Below are positions 1 through 8,053 of a stretch of DNA of 64,000 nucleotides, in pieces; within the stretch, counting starts at the first letter, position 1; each line of letters starts with the position of its first letter. The notes under the pieces are model-generated. The model worked only from the letters and a program-made list of their open reading frames with translations. It was not told the origin of the DNA and made no database searches. Position numbers and translations under genes: made by a program. The DNA is from Mycolicibacterium xanthum (GTDB taxonomy: Bacteria > Actinomycetota > Actinomycetes > Mycobacteriales > Mycobacteriaceae). Where the stretch lies: the NCBI RefSeq assembly GCF_019710635.1, contig NZ_JAIFZS010000045.1, positions 1 to 64,000 of the forward strand. Reading direction: 5' to 3'.

Positions 1-163
1 GGCTCACCCTGTGGCGCAACATCATCGGCCACAGCCCACCGGCGATCGCCACCACCTGACCACCCGCCGAAAGGCCCGACCGCAGCACACAAGGAAAAGC
101 TGGACAGACCAGCAGATACCCCCTGCTCACCACCGGCAAGTGCTCACCAAAGCTACCCCAGCC

Positions 164-474
164 TCAGCTATAACAGCTCATCGGTGGATCGAGGCTAAGG
201 CGAAGAGTCTCCCAGCCGGGCGGCTGGCGCCGCGCCAGCATCCACCCGCTCACGGCCGCAGCCTCGGTCGCGACAGCGATGAGCGCAAGAACCACAGAGC
301 CGACCAGTCAAGTGCGACGAGTCCCAAGGAGGTGATCACCAGCATGACGGTGGCGCCCTGGTAAATCTGACCGGACATCGCGGGTAACCCGCGCGATTTG
401 CGGGCGAACATCGCGACAAGACCAACCGCCAGGCCGATAGCGCCAGCTCCGATGTGGGGCGCAAGGAGTAGCGG
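164..474 (-). pseudogene. Frameshifted small membrane protein (DUF2306-like)
   Basis: The minus-strand frame from the ATG at 474 encodes MLHPLLLAPHIGAG followed by two hydrophobic segments, resembling small DUF2306-type membrane proteins. Near 290 the frame breaks: as written the protein ends in an arginine-rich tail (stop near 250), but a one-base shift restores ALIAVATEAAAVSGW and ARRQPPGW, which continue to a stop at 164. I read this as one gene with a frameshift and a worn C-terminus. It diverges from the PadR regulator at 555, so it was probably that regulator's target. The family name is from memory; the frame break is seen directly. Confidence 0.55.
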
Positions 475-503
475 GTGTAGCATCGCACCGCATCTTCCAC
501 TAT

Positions 504-540
504 GGACGGTCAAAATAACCGTAGACCGTCCACAGTGGAC
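504..540. promoter_or_regulatory. Probable PadR operator
   Basis: An inverted repeat GGACGGTC (504-511) / GACCGTCC (524-531) with a 12-bp spacer is followed at once by GTCCAC-A-GTGGAC (528-540). Both lie between the divergent membrane pseudogene and the padR-like gene, just upstream of its ribosome binding site. PadR proteins usually bind dyads in their own promoter, so autoregulation is inferred. Confidence 0.55.
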
Positions 541-554
541 TGTCAAGGAGCGAG

Positions 555-1100
555 ATGACCAAACCGTTCAACGCGACCTCGGCAGCATTGCTGGGATTCC
601 TGCATGCGGGGCCGATGAGCGGATGGGATCTGATGCAGACCGCTGACGCGACGATCGGCGCTTACTGGACCATCACCCGCAGTCAGATATACCGAGAGCT
701 CGCGGTCCTCGAACGGGAGGGGTTTGTTGAGTCCGGCGACGCGGGCCGGCGTGAACGACGGCCGTACACGATTACGCAAAGAGGGCGGGAGAGTTTTTGC
801 GAATGGGTCAACACGAGCCCGCCGCTCGAGCAGATCCGCTTCCCGTTGTTGCTGACGATCGCGTTCGGTGAACATGTTGAGCCACGCAACCTCGCTGAGT
901 TCGTCACGGCGCACAAGCAACTACACCAGAACCGCCTACACGACTACCGGCAACGTGTCGAGGAGCTCGGCGACACCGCGGTACCTTTTTCGCGAGCCAC
1001 ACTGGACTTCGGGATCCGTTACGAGCAAGCCATTCTCGAGTGGTTCCAGGAGCTTCCGAACATTCTCGACTTGCCCACCCACGACGGCGTAGGGGAGTAA
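555..1100 (+). CDS. PadR family transcriptional regulator
   Basis: A 181-residue protein with an N-terminal winged helix (residues about 5-85): ALLGFLHAGPMSGWDL, then YWTITRSQIYRELAVLEREG and a wing with RRPYTITQRG. The C-terminal helical half matches the dimerisation region of PadR subfamily 2 (Vir-like). Length is normal for that group. The start ATG sits 6 bases after AAGGAG. It diverges from the broken membrane gene at 164-474 and has inverted repeats in its promoter, so it is probably autoregulated. The effector is unknown. Confidence 0.85.
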   Translation: MTKPFNATSAALLGFLHAGPMSGWDLMQTADATIGAYWTITRSQIYRELAVLEREGFVESGDAGRRERRPYTITQRGRESFCEWVNTSPPLEQIRFPLLLTIAFGEHVEPRNLAEFVTAHKQLHQNRLHDYRQRVEELGDTAVPFSRATLDFGIRYEQAILEWFQELPNILDLPTHDGVGE

Positions 1101-1305
1101 AGCGAATCGGGCGTGTCGTTGGCAACCCGCACCGTGTCGTCGATGTCCTCGTAATTCATGACGACCATGATGGCACCGAAGATTTCCTCACGAGCGGACC
1201 CATTGCCCCTCCCGATAGCCGAGGATCACCAACTCTCAACTCTGACAAGGCCTTTCCGAAGACGAGAACGAAGTCATCGGGGCGCTCATCGGACACCAGA
1301 ACCCG
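1097..1305 (-). pseudogene. Aldehyde dehydrogenase remnant
   Basis: Translation of the minus strand gives RVLVSDERPDDFVLVFGKAL, then LRVGDPRLSGGAMGPLV. One base out of frame it continues REEIFGAIMVVMNYEDIDD and VRVANDTPDSLY. These are recognisable pieces of the C-terminal half of an aldehyde dehydrogenase. In intact enzymes the GPLV and REEIFG blocks are separated by roughly 70 residues, so an internal deletion near 1190 has joined them. The N-terminal half and the catalytic cysteine are absent. The remnant lies immediately downstream of the P450 at 1326-2513 in the same direction, so it was probably co-transcribed with it. Confidence 0.75.
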
Positions 1306-1325
1306 AGCCGCGGCGGAAAGGTGGA

Positions 1326-2513
1326 TCAGCCGATTCTGGCCGGCATCGAGTCCCAGCCGCGGACCGTGGACGTCCGGGAGCGGCGGGCGTTTTCGATGTC
1401 GATATCCCACTCGGGGAAGCGCTTGAGGACCTCTTCGAGGGCCACCCGCCCCTCCAGGCGGGCCAGCGGCGACCCCACGCAGAAATGCGCGCCGCGGCCG
1501 AAGGTGAGGTGGCCACCCGGCTTGCGCCGGATATTGAAGGTGTCCGGATCCTCGAAGTGGCGCTCGTCGCGATTGGCCGATGCCAGCATGAGCAACAGCG
1601 CGCTGCCCGCGGGCACGACCTGCTGCTGGAACGTCACGTCGTCGGTGGTGACGTAGCGTGCCACGTGCGGGCCGGGCGGCTCGAAGCGAAGCAGTTCCTC
1701 GATCGCCGTCGGGATCAACCGGGGATCTTCGGCGAGTTCCTTCCGCTGGTCGGGATGTTCGGCCAGCACCTTGCCCATCCAACCGAACAGCCGGCCGGTG
1801 GTCTCGACACCGGCACCGGCCACGACAGCCAGGAAGACCACCAGTTCTTGCTTGGTCAACTTCCGGACGGTGCCGGTCTCGTCCTCGAACTCCACGTGGA
1901 GTAACTCGGTGATCAGATCGTCGGACGGATTCTTCTCCCGCCACTCGACGTACTCACCGAACATCTCGCCGGTGAAGTAGCGCTCTTTGTCGATGTCCAG
2001 CGGCTTGCCGGCCTCGTTGCGCAACACGTCATTGGCGTGCGCGCGAACCGCGGGCTGCTCGGAGTCCGGAATGCCGGCGAGCATGCCGATGGTTTTCATG
2101 GGAAGTTCGGCGCCGAGGTCTACGACGAAATCGAAGTGCTCGCCGCCGACCAGCGGGTCCAGGCATGCGACGCAGAAGGCCCGCACCTTGTCTTCGATGG
2201 CTCGCATCTTCTTCGGGGTGAACGCTCTGGCCACGATCGCGCGATGAATGGTGTGCAGCGGCGGGTCCTCATTGATGAAGATCCCAGGTGGGATCACCGG
2301 ATCGGTCAGCACGACCTCGAGAATGTCGCCCTTGGCCGAGCTCAGTCGGGCGGTGTCCTTCAGCGCGGCGTCCACATCGTCGTAGCGGCTGACACCCCAG
2401 AATCCGTGCCGGTCGTTGTAGTAGACGGGGCACTCATCCCGTAGGCGTCGATACGTCGGATAGGGATCGAGGTCGATCTCGATATCCCACGGGTCGTAGT
2501 ACAGGTCGCTCAT
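1326..2513 (-). CDS. Cytochrome P450 (paralogue A)
   Basis: A 395-residue soluble bacterial P450. Visible motifs are the I-helix AGAGVETTGR, the K-helix EELLRF (ExxR) and the heme loop FGRGAHFCVGSPLARLE with the cysteine thiolate. The N-terminus MSDLYYDPWDIEIDLDPYPT is shared with the P450 at 10142-11329, and the P450 at 19058-20257 is a third close relative, so these are recent paralogues. It diverges from the GMC oxidoreductase at 2591 across a 16-bp perfect palindrome. An aldehyde dehydrogenase remnant follows. It needs a ferredoxin and reductase; two ferredoxins lie elsewhere in the island. CYP family and substrate cannot be assigned by eye. Confidence 0.9.
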   Translation of the reverse strand: MSDLYYDPWDIEIDLDPYPTYRRLRDECPVYYNDRHGFWGVSRYDDVDAALKDTARLSSAKGDILEVVLTDPVIPPGIFINEDPPLHTIHRAIVARAFTPKKMRAIEDKVRAFCVACLDPLVGGEHFDFVVDLGAELPMKTIGMLAGIPDSEQPAVRAHANDVLRNEAGKPLDIDKERYFTGEMFGEYVEWREKNPSDDLITELLHVEFEDETGTVRKLTKQELVVFLAVVAGAGVETTGRLFGWMGKVLAEHPDQRKELAEDPRLIPTAIEELLRFEPPGPHVARYVTTDDVTFQQQVVPAGSALLLMLASANRDERHFEDPDTFNIRRKPGGHLTFGRGAHFCVGSPLARLEGRVALEEVLKRFPEWDIDIENARRSRTSTVRGWDSMPARIG

Positions 2514-2536
2514 CAGGCCTCCTCGGAGACAGCGTA

Positions 2537-2552
2537 CTGTACGATCGTACAG
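2537..2552. promoter_or_regulatory. Island operator site 1
   Basis: The perfect 16-bp palindrome CTGTACGATCGTACAG lies between the divergent P450 (start 2513) and GMC oxidoreductase (start 2591). It matches the core of the recurring motif TGCTRTACRNNYGTAYAGCA. One site could control both promoters. Confidence 0.7.
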
Positions 2553-2590
2553 CGCACACCACGTCGTCGACTGGCATCGAGGAAGACCGC

Positions 2591-4192
2591 ATGAGCAGTT
2601 ATGACTACATCATCGCCGGGGCCGGCACGGCGGGATGCGTGCTCGCCAACCGCCTGACGGCAGATCCCAGGAACCGGGTGCTGTTGCTGGAGGCCGGCGG
2701 CGGGGACCGCAATCCGCTGTTCCACATCCCGAAAGGTTCCGGGATGCTGTTCGACTCCGAGCGGCACATGTGGCACTACATGACTACGCCGTTCGGGTCG
2801 AGCCCGCACACCGAGAGGTGGCTGCGCGGCAGGGTGCTCGGCGGATCGAGTTCGATCAACGGGATGGTCTACAACCGGGGCAACCGACGGGACTACGACG
2901 AACTCGAACGGCTCGGCAACAAGGGCTGGGGGTGGGACGAGATCCTGCCGATATTCCGCAGCTTCGAGGACAATGGCTTCGGGCCCTCACCGACCCGGGG
3001 CGTCGGTGGGCCGCTGCACATCTCGGTGGCGCAAGATCCCGACCCGCTATGCGAGGAGATGATCGAAGCGGGAACGGCTACTGGTCTGAACCGGGTCGAG
3101 GACATCAACGAATCGGATGACGAGCGGATCGGCTACGCCACCGCGACGATCAAGAAAGGCCGGCGCGTCAGCGCCGCCCGTGCCTTCCTCCGCCCGGTCC
3201 TTCATCGGCCGAACCTGACCGTACGAACCAACGCCGTGGTTCGTCGGATCCTCTTCGACAACGGACGGGCGGTCGGCCTGGAGGTCGCCGACGGCAGTGG
3301 AACCGGCGAGGTGAGGGCTGAGCGTGAGGTGATAATCTCGCTCGGCAGCCTGAACACACCGAAGTTGCTGCAGCTCTCGGGTATCGGACCCGGCGAGGTG
3401 CTGAAATCCGCGGGCGTCGGCATTTATCTCGAGCGGGAGAATGTCGGTCGAGGGTTGCGCGAGCATCGCTGCGCCACAATGCGTTTCCGCTTGAAGGAAG
3501 ATCTTGGATATAACCGGCAGCTGTCGGGTAACTTCGCGCAAGCGCTGACCGGGGCGCGCTACCTGGCCACCCGGAAGGGTCCGCTGGCAGCTCCGTCCTT
3601 CGACGTCCTGGCATTTGTCAAGTCGCGGCCCGAGGTCGACCGTGTCGACGGGCAGCTACTGCTCGGGCCGTGGACCATTCCGCCCTACAACCTCGGCGAA
3701 CCCGTTGCCATCGAGCGGGAACCGGGTATCTCCTGTCTCGGCATGGTGTTACGCCCCACCTCCACGGGCCGGTGCGAGATCGTCTCCGCCGACCCTGATG
3801 CCCCGCTGCGCATCGACCCGAATTACCTGGGTAGTGACTACGATCGCGAGACCATCGCGCACTTGCAGAGAAAGATGCGTGCCATCTTCGAGCAGTCCCC
3901 GATCGCCGACCGGGTCAGCCGCGAAACCTATCCAGGCAGAAGCGTCGACAGCGACGCCGAACTGGTCGATGCGGCGCTCGACGGCGGCTATTGCGGCTAC
4001 CACGCGATCGGCACCTGTGCGATGGGGCCCGGGGACGACGATGTCGTCGACGGCCGGCTGCGCGTCCGTGGTGTCGACCGGCTGCGCGTTGTGGACTGCT
4101 CGACCATGCCGACGATGGTGGCCGGGAATCTGAACGGCCCGATGATGGCGATGGCCTGGCGTGCTGCCGATTTGATCCTCGACGGCAGCTGA
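2591..4192 (+). CDS. GMC family FAD-dependent oxidoreductase
   Basis: A 533-residue flavoprotein of the glucose-methanol-choline oxidoreductase family. The FAD-binding Rossmann motif YDYIIAGAGTAGCVLANRL is at the N-terminus, followed by GRVLGGSSSINGMVYNRG and SLNTPKLLQLSGIGP (GMC signatures). Near the C-terminus are YHAIGTCAMG, carrying the active-site histidine, and MVAGNLNGPMMAMAWRAADL. Length is typical. The start ATG follows GAGGAAG. It probably oxidises an alcohol to an aldehyde or ketone; the substrate is unknown. Divergent transcription with a P450 and a shared palindrome suggest consecutive oxidation steps. Confidence 0.88.
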   Translation: MSSYDYIIAGAGTAGCVLANRLTADPRNRVLLLEAGGGDRNPLFHIPKGSGMLFDSERHMWHYMTTPFGSSPHTERWLRGRVLGGSSSINGMVYNRGNRRDYDELERLGNKGWGWDEILPIFRSFEDNGFGPSPTRGVGGPLHISVAQDPDPLCEEMIEAGTATGLNRVEDINESDDERIGYATATIKKGRRVSAARAFLRPVLHRPNLTVRTNAVVRRILFDNGRAVGLEVADGSGTGEVRAEREVIISLGSLNTPKLLQLSGIGPGEVLKSAGVGIYLERENVGRGLREHRCATMRFRLKEDLGYNRQLSGNFAQALTGARYLATRKGPLAAPSFDVLAFVKSRPEVDRVDGQLLLGPWTIPPYNLGEPVAIEREPGISCLGMVLRPTSTGRCEIVSADPDAPLRIDPNYLGSDYDRETIAHLQRKMRAIFEQSPIADRVSRETYPGRSVDSDAELVDAALDGGYCGYHAIGTCAMGPGDDDVVDGRLRVRGVDRLRVVDCSTMPTMVAGNLNGPMMAMAWRAADLILDGS

Positions 4193-4244
4193 GTTCGAGC
4201 GGCGCGCGCTCGGCGCACAACCGATTTCGGTAGCCAATGCACAA

Positions 4245-4276
4245 CGCTCGGCTGGGAACCGAGTCCCAGCCGAGCG
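4245..4276. terminator. Bidirectional hairpin terminator
   Basis: CGCTCGGCTGGGA (4245-4257) and TCCCAGCCGAGCG (4264-4276) form a perfect 13-bp stem with a 6-base loop, between the convergent ends of the GMC gene (4192) and the repeat protein (4296). No T-tract follows, which is usual for mycobacterial terminators. Confidence 0.7.
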
Positions 4277-4295
4277 CTGTGTGGTCTGCCGTCGC

Positions 4296-7200
4296 TTACT
4301 GCTCTGCCAGATTGAGTTGGTACCTTTGCTGGTCCAGGAGGTACAGCAGGTCGCCATCGAGGCTGGAACGAATCATCGAACTTTCGTTGATGTCCGGAGT
4401 TGCCGGATCGTCCGGCGTTGTCGGGGTAATGGACCGCTGAAGGGTGTTGATCCTGGCGTCCCCCCTCACGTAGCCCCTGTTCTCCCCTGTGACGGCATCT
4501 GTGACGTCGATGTCGGCGAGGTAGTAGACGGTGTTCAGGCCGGCCTTGCTGCTGGTTGATTCGCTGCCGTTCAGTATCATGCCGTCACCGTTGTTGTAGT
4601 TGTCGTAGGTGACGGTGCGCACCGTATAACCAGCCCTGTTGACGGTGTCCGGGTCATCTTTCTCGGTGATCGTGTAAGAGCCGCCGCCCACGCCTTGGTA
4701 CGTCCCGGTTGGCGGCAGCGGCGGCGGGCCCAGAACGTAGGTCTTGAGTGGTTGGAACTGGAACTTCCCGGGCTCGACATTGTCCGGGTCCGGGACCCAC
4801 AGATCCGGCGTCGACCGATCCGTGATCGTCCCGACGCTGGTCGTGTACTTCACGTTGGCGATCACCAGTCGGGCGTCTTCGTTCGGATTGTTGAGGTCGT
4901 ACTCCCAGAAGACGACCGCGGTCCCATCGGCGTTCCAGCCAGGCATGCTTCGGGCGGTCCAGTCGTCGCCGTTGGGCTCGCCGGGAAGTCCGTCACCCTG
5001 GACGAACAACGGAATACCGTTCTCGCGCTTGAGGTCGTCTTCGACCGCGACCAACCACTCTTGGTTGGAGATATTGAGCGGGAGTGCATACTGAGTGTAG
5101 ACAGCCCCCTGGATATAGAAGGGGAGGGTCGCTGGCCGCACGATTCTGGTAGCCGGCGTCAGCCCGTCAAACGAGCGCAGGCTTCCTACTGCCATCCACT
5201 GCTGATTGGGTGAAAGGTCCATGTCCTCGTCGTAGTCGAGGTTGCCGTTCAAGCGGGTCACCTCGCCGGTCGCCAGGTCGATGATGACGTTGTCGGCATT
5301 TCCCTGCTCGTTCAACCCGCACAGGCAGATCACGCCCTTGCCGTCGGGGGTCCAGTTCTTGCTCTCACCGGCGGCGGCGATCACCACCGGGTCCACGATC
5401 ACGTACTCGATCTGCCCAGTGGTCGCGTTGGTGGTGCGCTGCAATTCTCCAACGACCGGTACGACGCCGAAGTAGCCGTCGCCGCCGAATTGCGGGGGAA
5501 GGCCGTTCGCCCCAAGCCGGTTGAACAGGATGTGCTGCCCGTCGGGCGAGATCCGCGGCTCTTGCAGCGGGGAAACACCCAAGACATAGCCATTCGGCTC
5601 CCCAGCCGCAGGGTTACTCGGCGGGGGGATGATGGGGACCAGTCTCGCGCTGGAGTTCCCTTCGTAACCTCCGGGTTCGTAGATCATGGCGCTGGCAGCC
5701 AGGCCTGTTTCCACCTGAACCAGCACGCGCCCCGAACCGTCGTAGGTGGGAACCGCTTTGAACAGGTCCTGGGTGACCTCCGGCGAAAGGCCACAGGTCA
5801 GGCACTGCACGCCGGTGCCGTCGACGTTGACGACATGCAGTTCACTTCGAGTGCCGTCCAGCGGTGTCCCGGTGAAGTAGATCTGGGTTCCATCTGCTGA
5901 GAAGCGGGGCGTCCACGGGTAGTCGACACCCAGGTCCGCTTCAGTGAGGATCACCCGCTCGACCGTCGGATTGAGCACCGTCAGGCCGATGGCCTCTACA
6001 TCGCGGTGCGGCCGAAGGAAGCTCAGCAGGTTGAACTTCTTGTCGGTGACCGAGACCGTGAACGAATCTGTCTGTGGCGCGGTGTAGTTGATGTCGTAGG
6101 GCGTGTAGGTGAAGTCGCCCGTCGCCTGGTCGATCGTCAGGGTGCCGTAGCGCGGCGCCTGGGTGACCTTGTAGCGCAGGGCGTCGCCCTCGGGATCGAC
6201 AGCACCGATGTTGCCGGCAAGTGTCTGCCCGTTCTGCACCGTCAGTTCGCGGTCATAGGCGATGACCGGCGCCTGATTGAACAGCTCCCGCCGAACCCAC
6301 CCGAGAACCGCCCAGATAATGGGCGTGAAGGGTTTGTCTGAATCGGGTGCCGGGCCCAGGAACGGATTGAGGAGCTTGGTGACGATGCTGTTCAGAAAAC
6401 CACCGAAGCCCGTGATCGGAGTCGAGACCTGAGTGGACGGCGCGACGGAGTCGTTTGCGGCTGCCGAGAAACGCGCCATCTCGAAGGTGGTCTCGGTGGG
6501 TTCCTCGGCAACCGCGGCAGCCTCGCCGCCGCCATCCTCAGCTGACTCGGCGACGAGAGCGGCTGTCGGGCCGCCTTCGCTCTCGACCTCGACCGCCTCG
6601 GCCTCGAGCTCGTCTTGGGTCGTGGCCGTTGTCATGGTCGCGGCCGGCGCCACGGTTGTGGGCGTCGTGGGAGTGTTGTCGACGCCCGTGTTGTCGGCAT
6701 CCGTGTTGTCGTTCGCCGCGTCCTCGAGTGTCTCGTCGTCGGCGGTTGCGTCGTCGTCGAGTGTCTCGTCGTCGGCGGTTGCGTCGTCGTCGAGTGTCTC
6801 GTCGTCGGCGGTTGCGTCGTCGTCGAGTGTCTCGTCGTCGGCGGTTGCGTCGTCGTCGAGTGTCTCGTCGTCGGCGGTTGCGTCGTCGTCGAGTGTCTCG
6901 TCGTCGGCGGTTGCGTCGTCGTCGAGTGTCTCGTCGTCGGCGGTTGCGTCGTCGTCGAGTGTCTCGTCGTCGGCGGTTGCGTCGTCGTCGAGTGTCTCGT
7001 CGTCGGCGGTTGCGTCGTCGTCGAGTGTCTCGTCGTCGGCGGTTGCGTCGTCGTCGAGTGTCTCGTCGTCGGCGGTTGCGTCGTCGTCGAGTGTCTCGTC
7101 GTCGGCGGTTGCGTCGTCGTCGAGTGTCTCGTCGTCGGCGGTTGCGTCGTCGTCGAGTGTCTCGTCGTCGGCGGTTGCGTCGTCGTCGAGTGTCTCGTCG

Positions 7201-7958
7201 TCGGCGGTTGCGTCGTCGTCGAGTGTCTCGTCGTCGGCGGTTGCGTCGTCGTCGAGTGTCTCGTCGTCGGCGGTTGCGTCGTCGTCGAGTGTCTCGTCGT
7301 CGGCGGTTGCGTCGTCGTCGAGTGTCTCGTCGTCGGCGGTTGCGTCGTCGTCGAGTGTCTCGTCGTCGGCGGTTGCGTCGTCGTCGAGTGTCTCGTCGTC
7401 GGCGGTTGCGTCGTCGTCGAGTGTCTCGTCGTCGGCGGTTGCGTCGTCGTCGAGTGTCTCGTCGTCGGCGGTTGCGTCGTCGTCGAGTGTCTCGTCGTCG
7501 GCGGTTGCGTCGTCGTCGAGTGTCTCGTCGTCGGCGGTTGCGTCGTCCTCGAGTGTCTCGTCGTCGGCGGTTGCGTCGTCCTCGAGTGTCTCGTCGTCGA
7601 GTGCGTCGTCCTCGAGTGTCTCGTCGGCGGTTGCCTCCTCGTCGGCGGTTGTGTCGTCGGCGGTTGCGTCATCTCCGCCAGTCGTGGTCGCGTCGTCATC
7701 ACTCGCCGTCGAGTCGCCGTCGGGTGGCGCTTCCGACGTGGAGATCGAGCCGGACGACGTTTCGGTCATGTCTGCCGATGCCACCCCATAGCCGGTTGCG
7801 ACCGCCGTGACGAGCCAGGCCGCCACCGCAGCACCGCCGTAACCGCCGATCCTGGCGGCGCGCCGAGCTGTGGTCCGCGACGACGGGGGGGCCGCCGGCG
7901 TACGGGCCGAGGCCGTGAATAGGGGATTGACAGGCTTGTTTTTGTTCAGGTCGGTCAT
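4296..7958 (-). CDS. Large exported acidic-repeat protein with beta-propeller
   Basis: A 1220-residue protein. A basic N-terminus with RRAARIGGYGG leads into a hydrophobic segment (residues about 38-63) ending GYGVASA, a likely signal peptide or anchor. Residues about 65-125 are Asp/Thr/Ala-rich, and about 126-411 are 26 copies of an 11-residue unit, TLDDDATADDE (the first two read TLEDD). A Thr/Ala/Glu-rich linker follows. Residues about 560-650 resemble a cadherin/VCBS-like fold (NQAPVIAYDRELTV, VDPEGDALRYKV). Residues about 670-1070 contain blades such as RISPDGQHILFNRLG and FSADGTQIYFTG, as in TolB-type beta-propellers. It is probably a cell-surface protein whose acidic stalk holds the propeller away from the membrane. 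It diverges from a ROK regulator. Function unknown. Confidence 0.8.
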   Translation of the reverse strand: MTDLNKNKPVNPLFTASARTPAAPPSSRTTARRAARIGGYGGAAVAAWLVTAVATGYGVASADMTETSSGSISTSEAPPDGDSTASDDDATTTGGDDATADDTTADEEATADETLEDDALDDETLEDDATADDETLEDDATADDETLDDDATADDETLDDDATADDETLDDDATADDETLDDDATADDETLDDDATADDETLDDDATADDETLDDDATADDETLDDDATADDETLDDDATADDETLDDDATADDETLDDDATADDETLDDDATADDETLDDDATADDETLDDDATADDETLDDDATADDETLDDDATADDETLDDDATADDETLDDDATADDETLDDDATADDETLDDDATADDETLDDDATADDETLDDDATADDETLDDDATADDETLDDDATADDETLEDAANDNTDADNTGVDNTPTTPTTVAPAATMTTATTQDELEAEAVEVESEGGPTAALVAESAEDGGGEAAAVAEEPTETTFEMARFSAAANDSVAPSTQVSTPITGFGGFLNSIVTKLLNPFLGPAPDSDKPFTPIIWAVLGWVRRELFNQAPVIAYDRELTVQNGQTLAGNIGAVDPEGDALRYKVTQAPRYGTLTIDQATGDFTYTPYDINYTAPQTDSFTVSVTDKKFNLLSFLRPHRDVEAIGLTVLNPTVERVILTEADLGVDYPWTPRFSADGTQIYFTGTPLDGTRSELHVVNVDGTGVQCLTCGLSPEVTQDLFKAVPTYDGSGRVLVQVETGLAASAMIYEPGGYEGNSSARLVPIIPPPSNPAAGEPNGYVLGVSPLQEPRISPDGQHILFNRLGANGLPPQFGGDGYFGVVPVVGELQRTTNATTGQIEYVIVDPVVIAAAGESKNWTPDGKGVICLCGLNEQGNADNVIIDLATGEVTRLNGNLDYDEDMDLSPNQQWMAVGSLRSFDGLTPATRIVRPATLPFYIQGAVYTQYALPLNISNQEWLVAVEDDLKRENGIPLFVQGDGLPGEPNGDDWTARSMPGWNADGTAVVFWEYDLNNPNEDARLVIANVKYTTSVGTITDRSTPDLWVPDPDNVEPGKFQFQPLKTYVLGPPPLPPTGTYQGVGGGSYTITEKDDPDTVNRAGYTVRTVTYDNYNNGDGMILNGSESTSSKAGLNTVYYLADIDVTDAVTGENRGYVRGDARINTLQRSITPTTPDDPATPDINESSMIRSSLDGDLLYLLDQQRYQLNLAEQ
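6726..7583 (-). repeat. 33-bp in-frame tandem repeat array (26 units)
   Basis: The block beginning GAGTGTCTCGTCGTCGGCGG recurs every 33 bp from 6726 to 7584 with essentially no change. Only the last two units carry CCTCGAG in place of CGTCGAG. A 30-bp variant unit leads to a further copy at 7614. Since 33 is a multiple of 3, all six frames stay open, which creates long spurious ORFs. Near-perfect identity implies recent expansion or active homogenisation, and copy number probably varies between strains. Confidence 0.95.
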
Positions 7959-7997
7959 GAGGCCCCCTCCGAGGGTGTGTGAGTACGATCACATTAT

Positions 7998-8039
7998 TTA
8001 ATTCGTGTGACGAACTTAATAGCAGTATTTTGTACAAAA
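7998..8039. promoter_or_regulatory. Probable ROK regulator operators
   Basis: TTAA-TTCGT-GTG-ACGAA-C-TTAA (7998-8019) is a near-perfect dyad, followed by the 12-bp palindrome TTTTGTACAAAA (8028-8039). The stretch is AT-rich compared with its surroundings. It lies between the repeat protein (start 7958) and the ROK regulator (start 8054), so it probably holds both promoters and the regulator's binding site. Confidence 0.55.
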
Positions 8040-8053
8040 CGTCAAGGAAAACT

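Noticed and set aside
3..59. Possible 3' end of a gene entering from the left (LTLWRNIIGHSPPAIATT then stop)
   Set aside because: Eighteen codons are too few to assign a family or even to be sure the frame is coding.
11..364. 117-codon plus-strand frame at the window start
   Set aside because: Composition is that of a shadow frame (Arg/His/Pro-rich) with no RBS or domain; it overlaps the antisense of the broken membrane gene.
6726..7583. Possible CRISPR array
   Set aside because: The units are contiguous with no unique spacers, they encode protein in frame, and no cas genes are present.
6433..7922. Long open frames on both strands across the acidic repeat (Ser/Val-rich, Arg-rich, Cys/Val/Gly-rich, Thr/Gln/His-rich)
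   Set aside because: A 33-bp unit keeps all six frames open. Only the minus-strand acidic frame has an export signal, an RBS context and folded domains on its C-terminal side.
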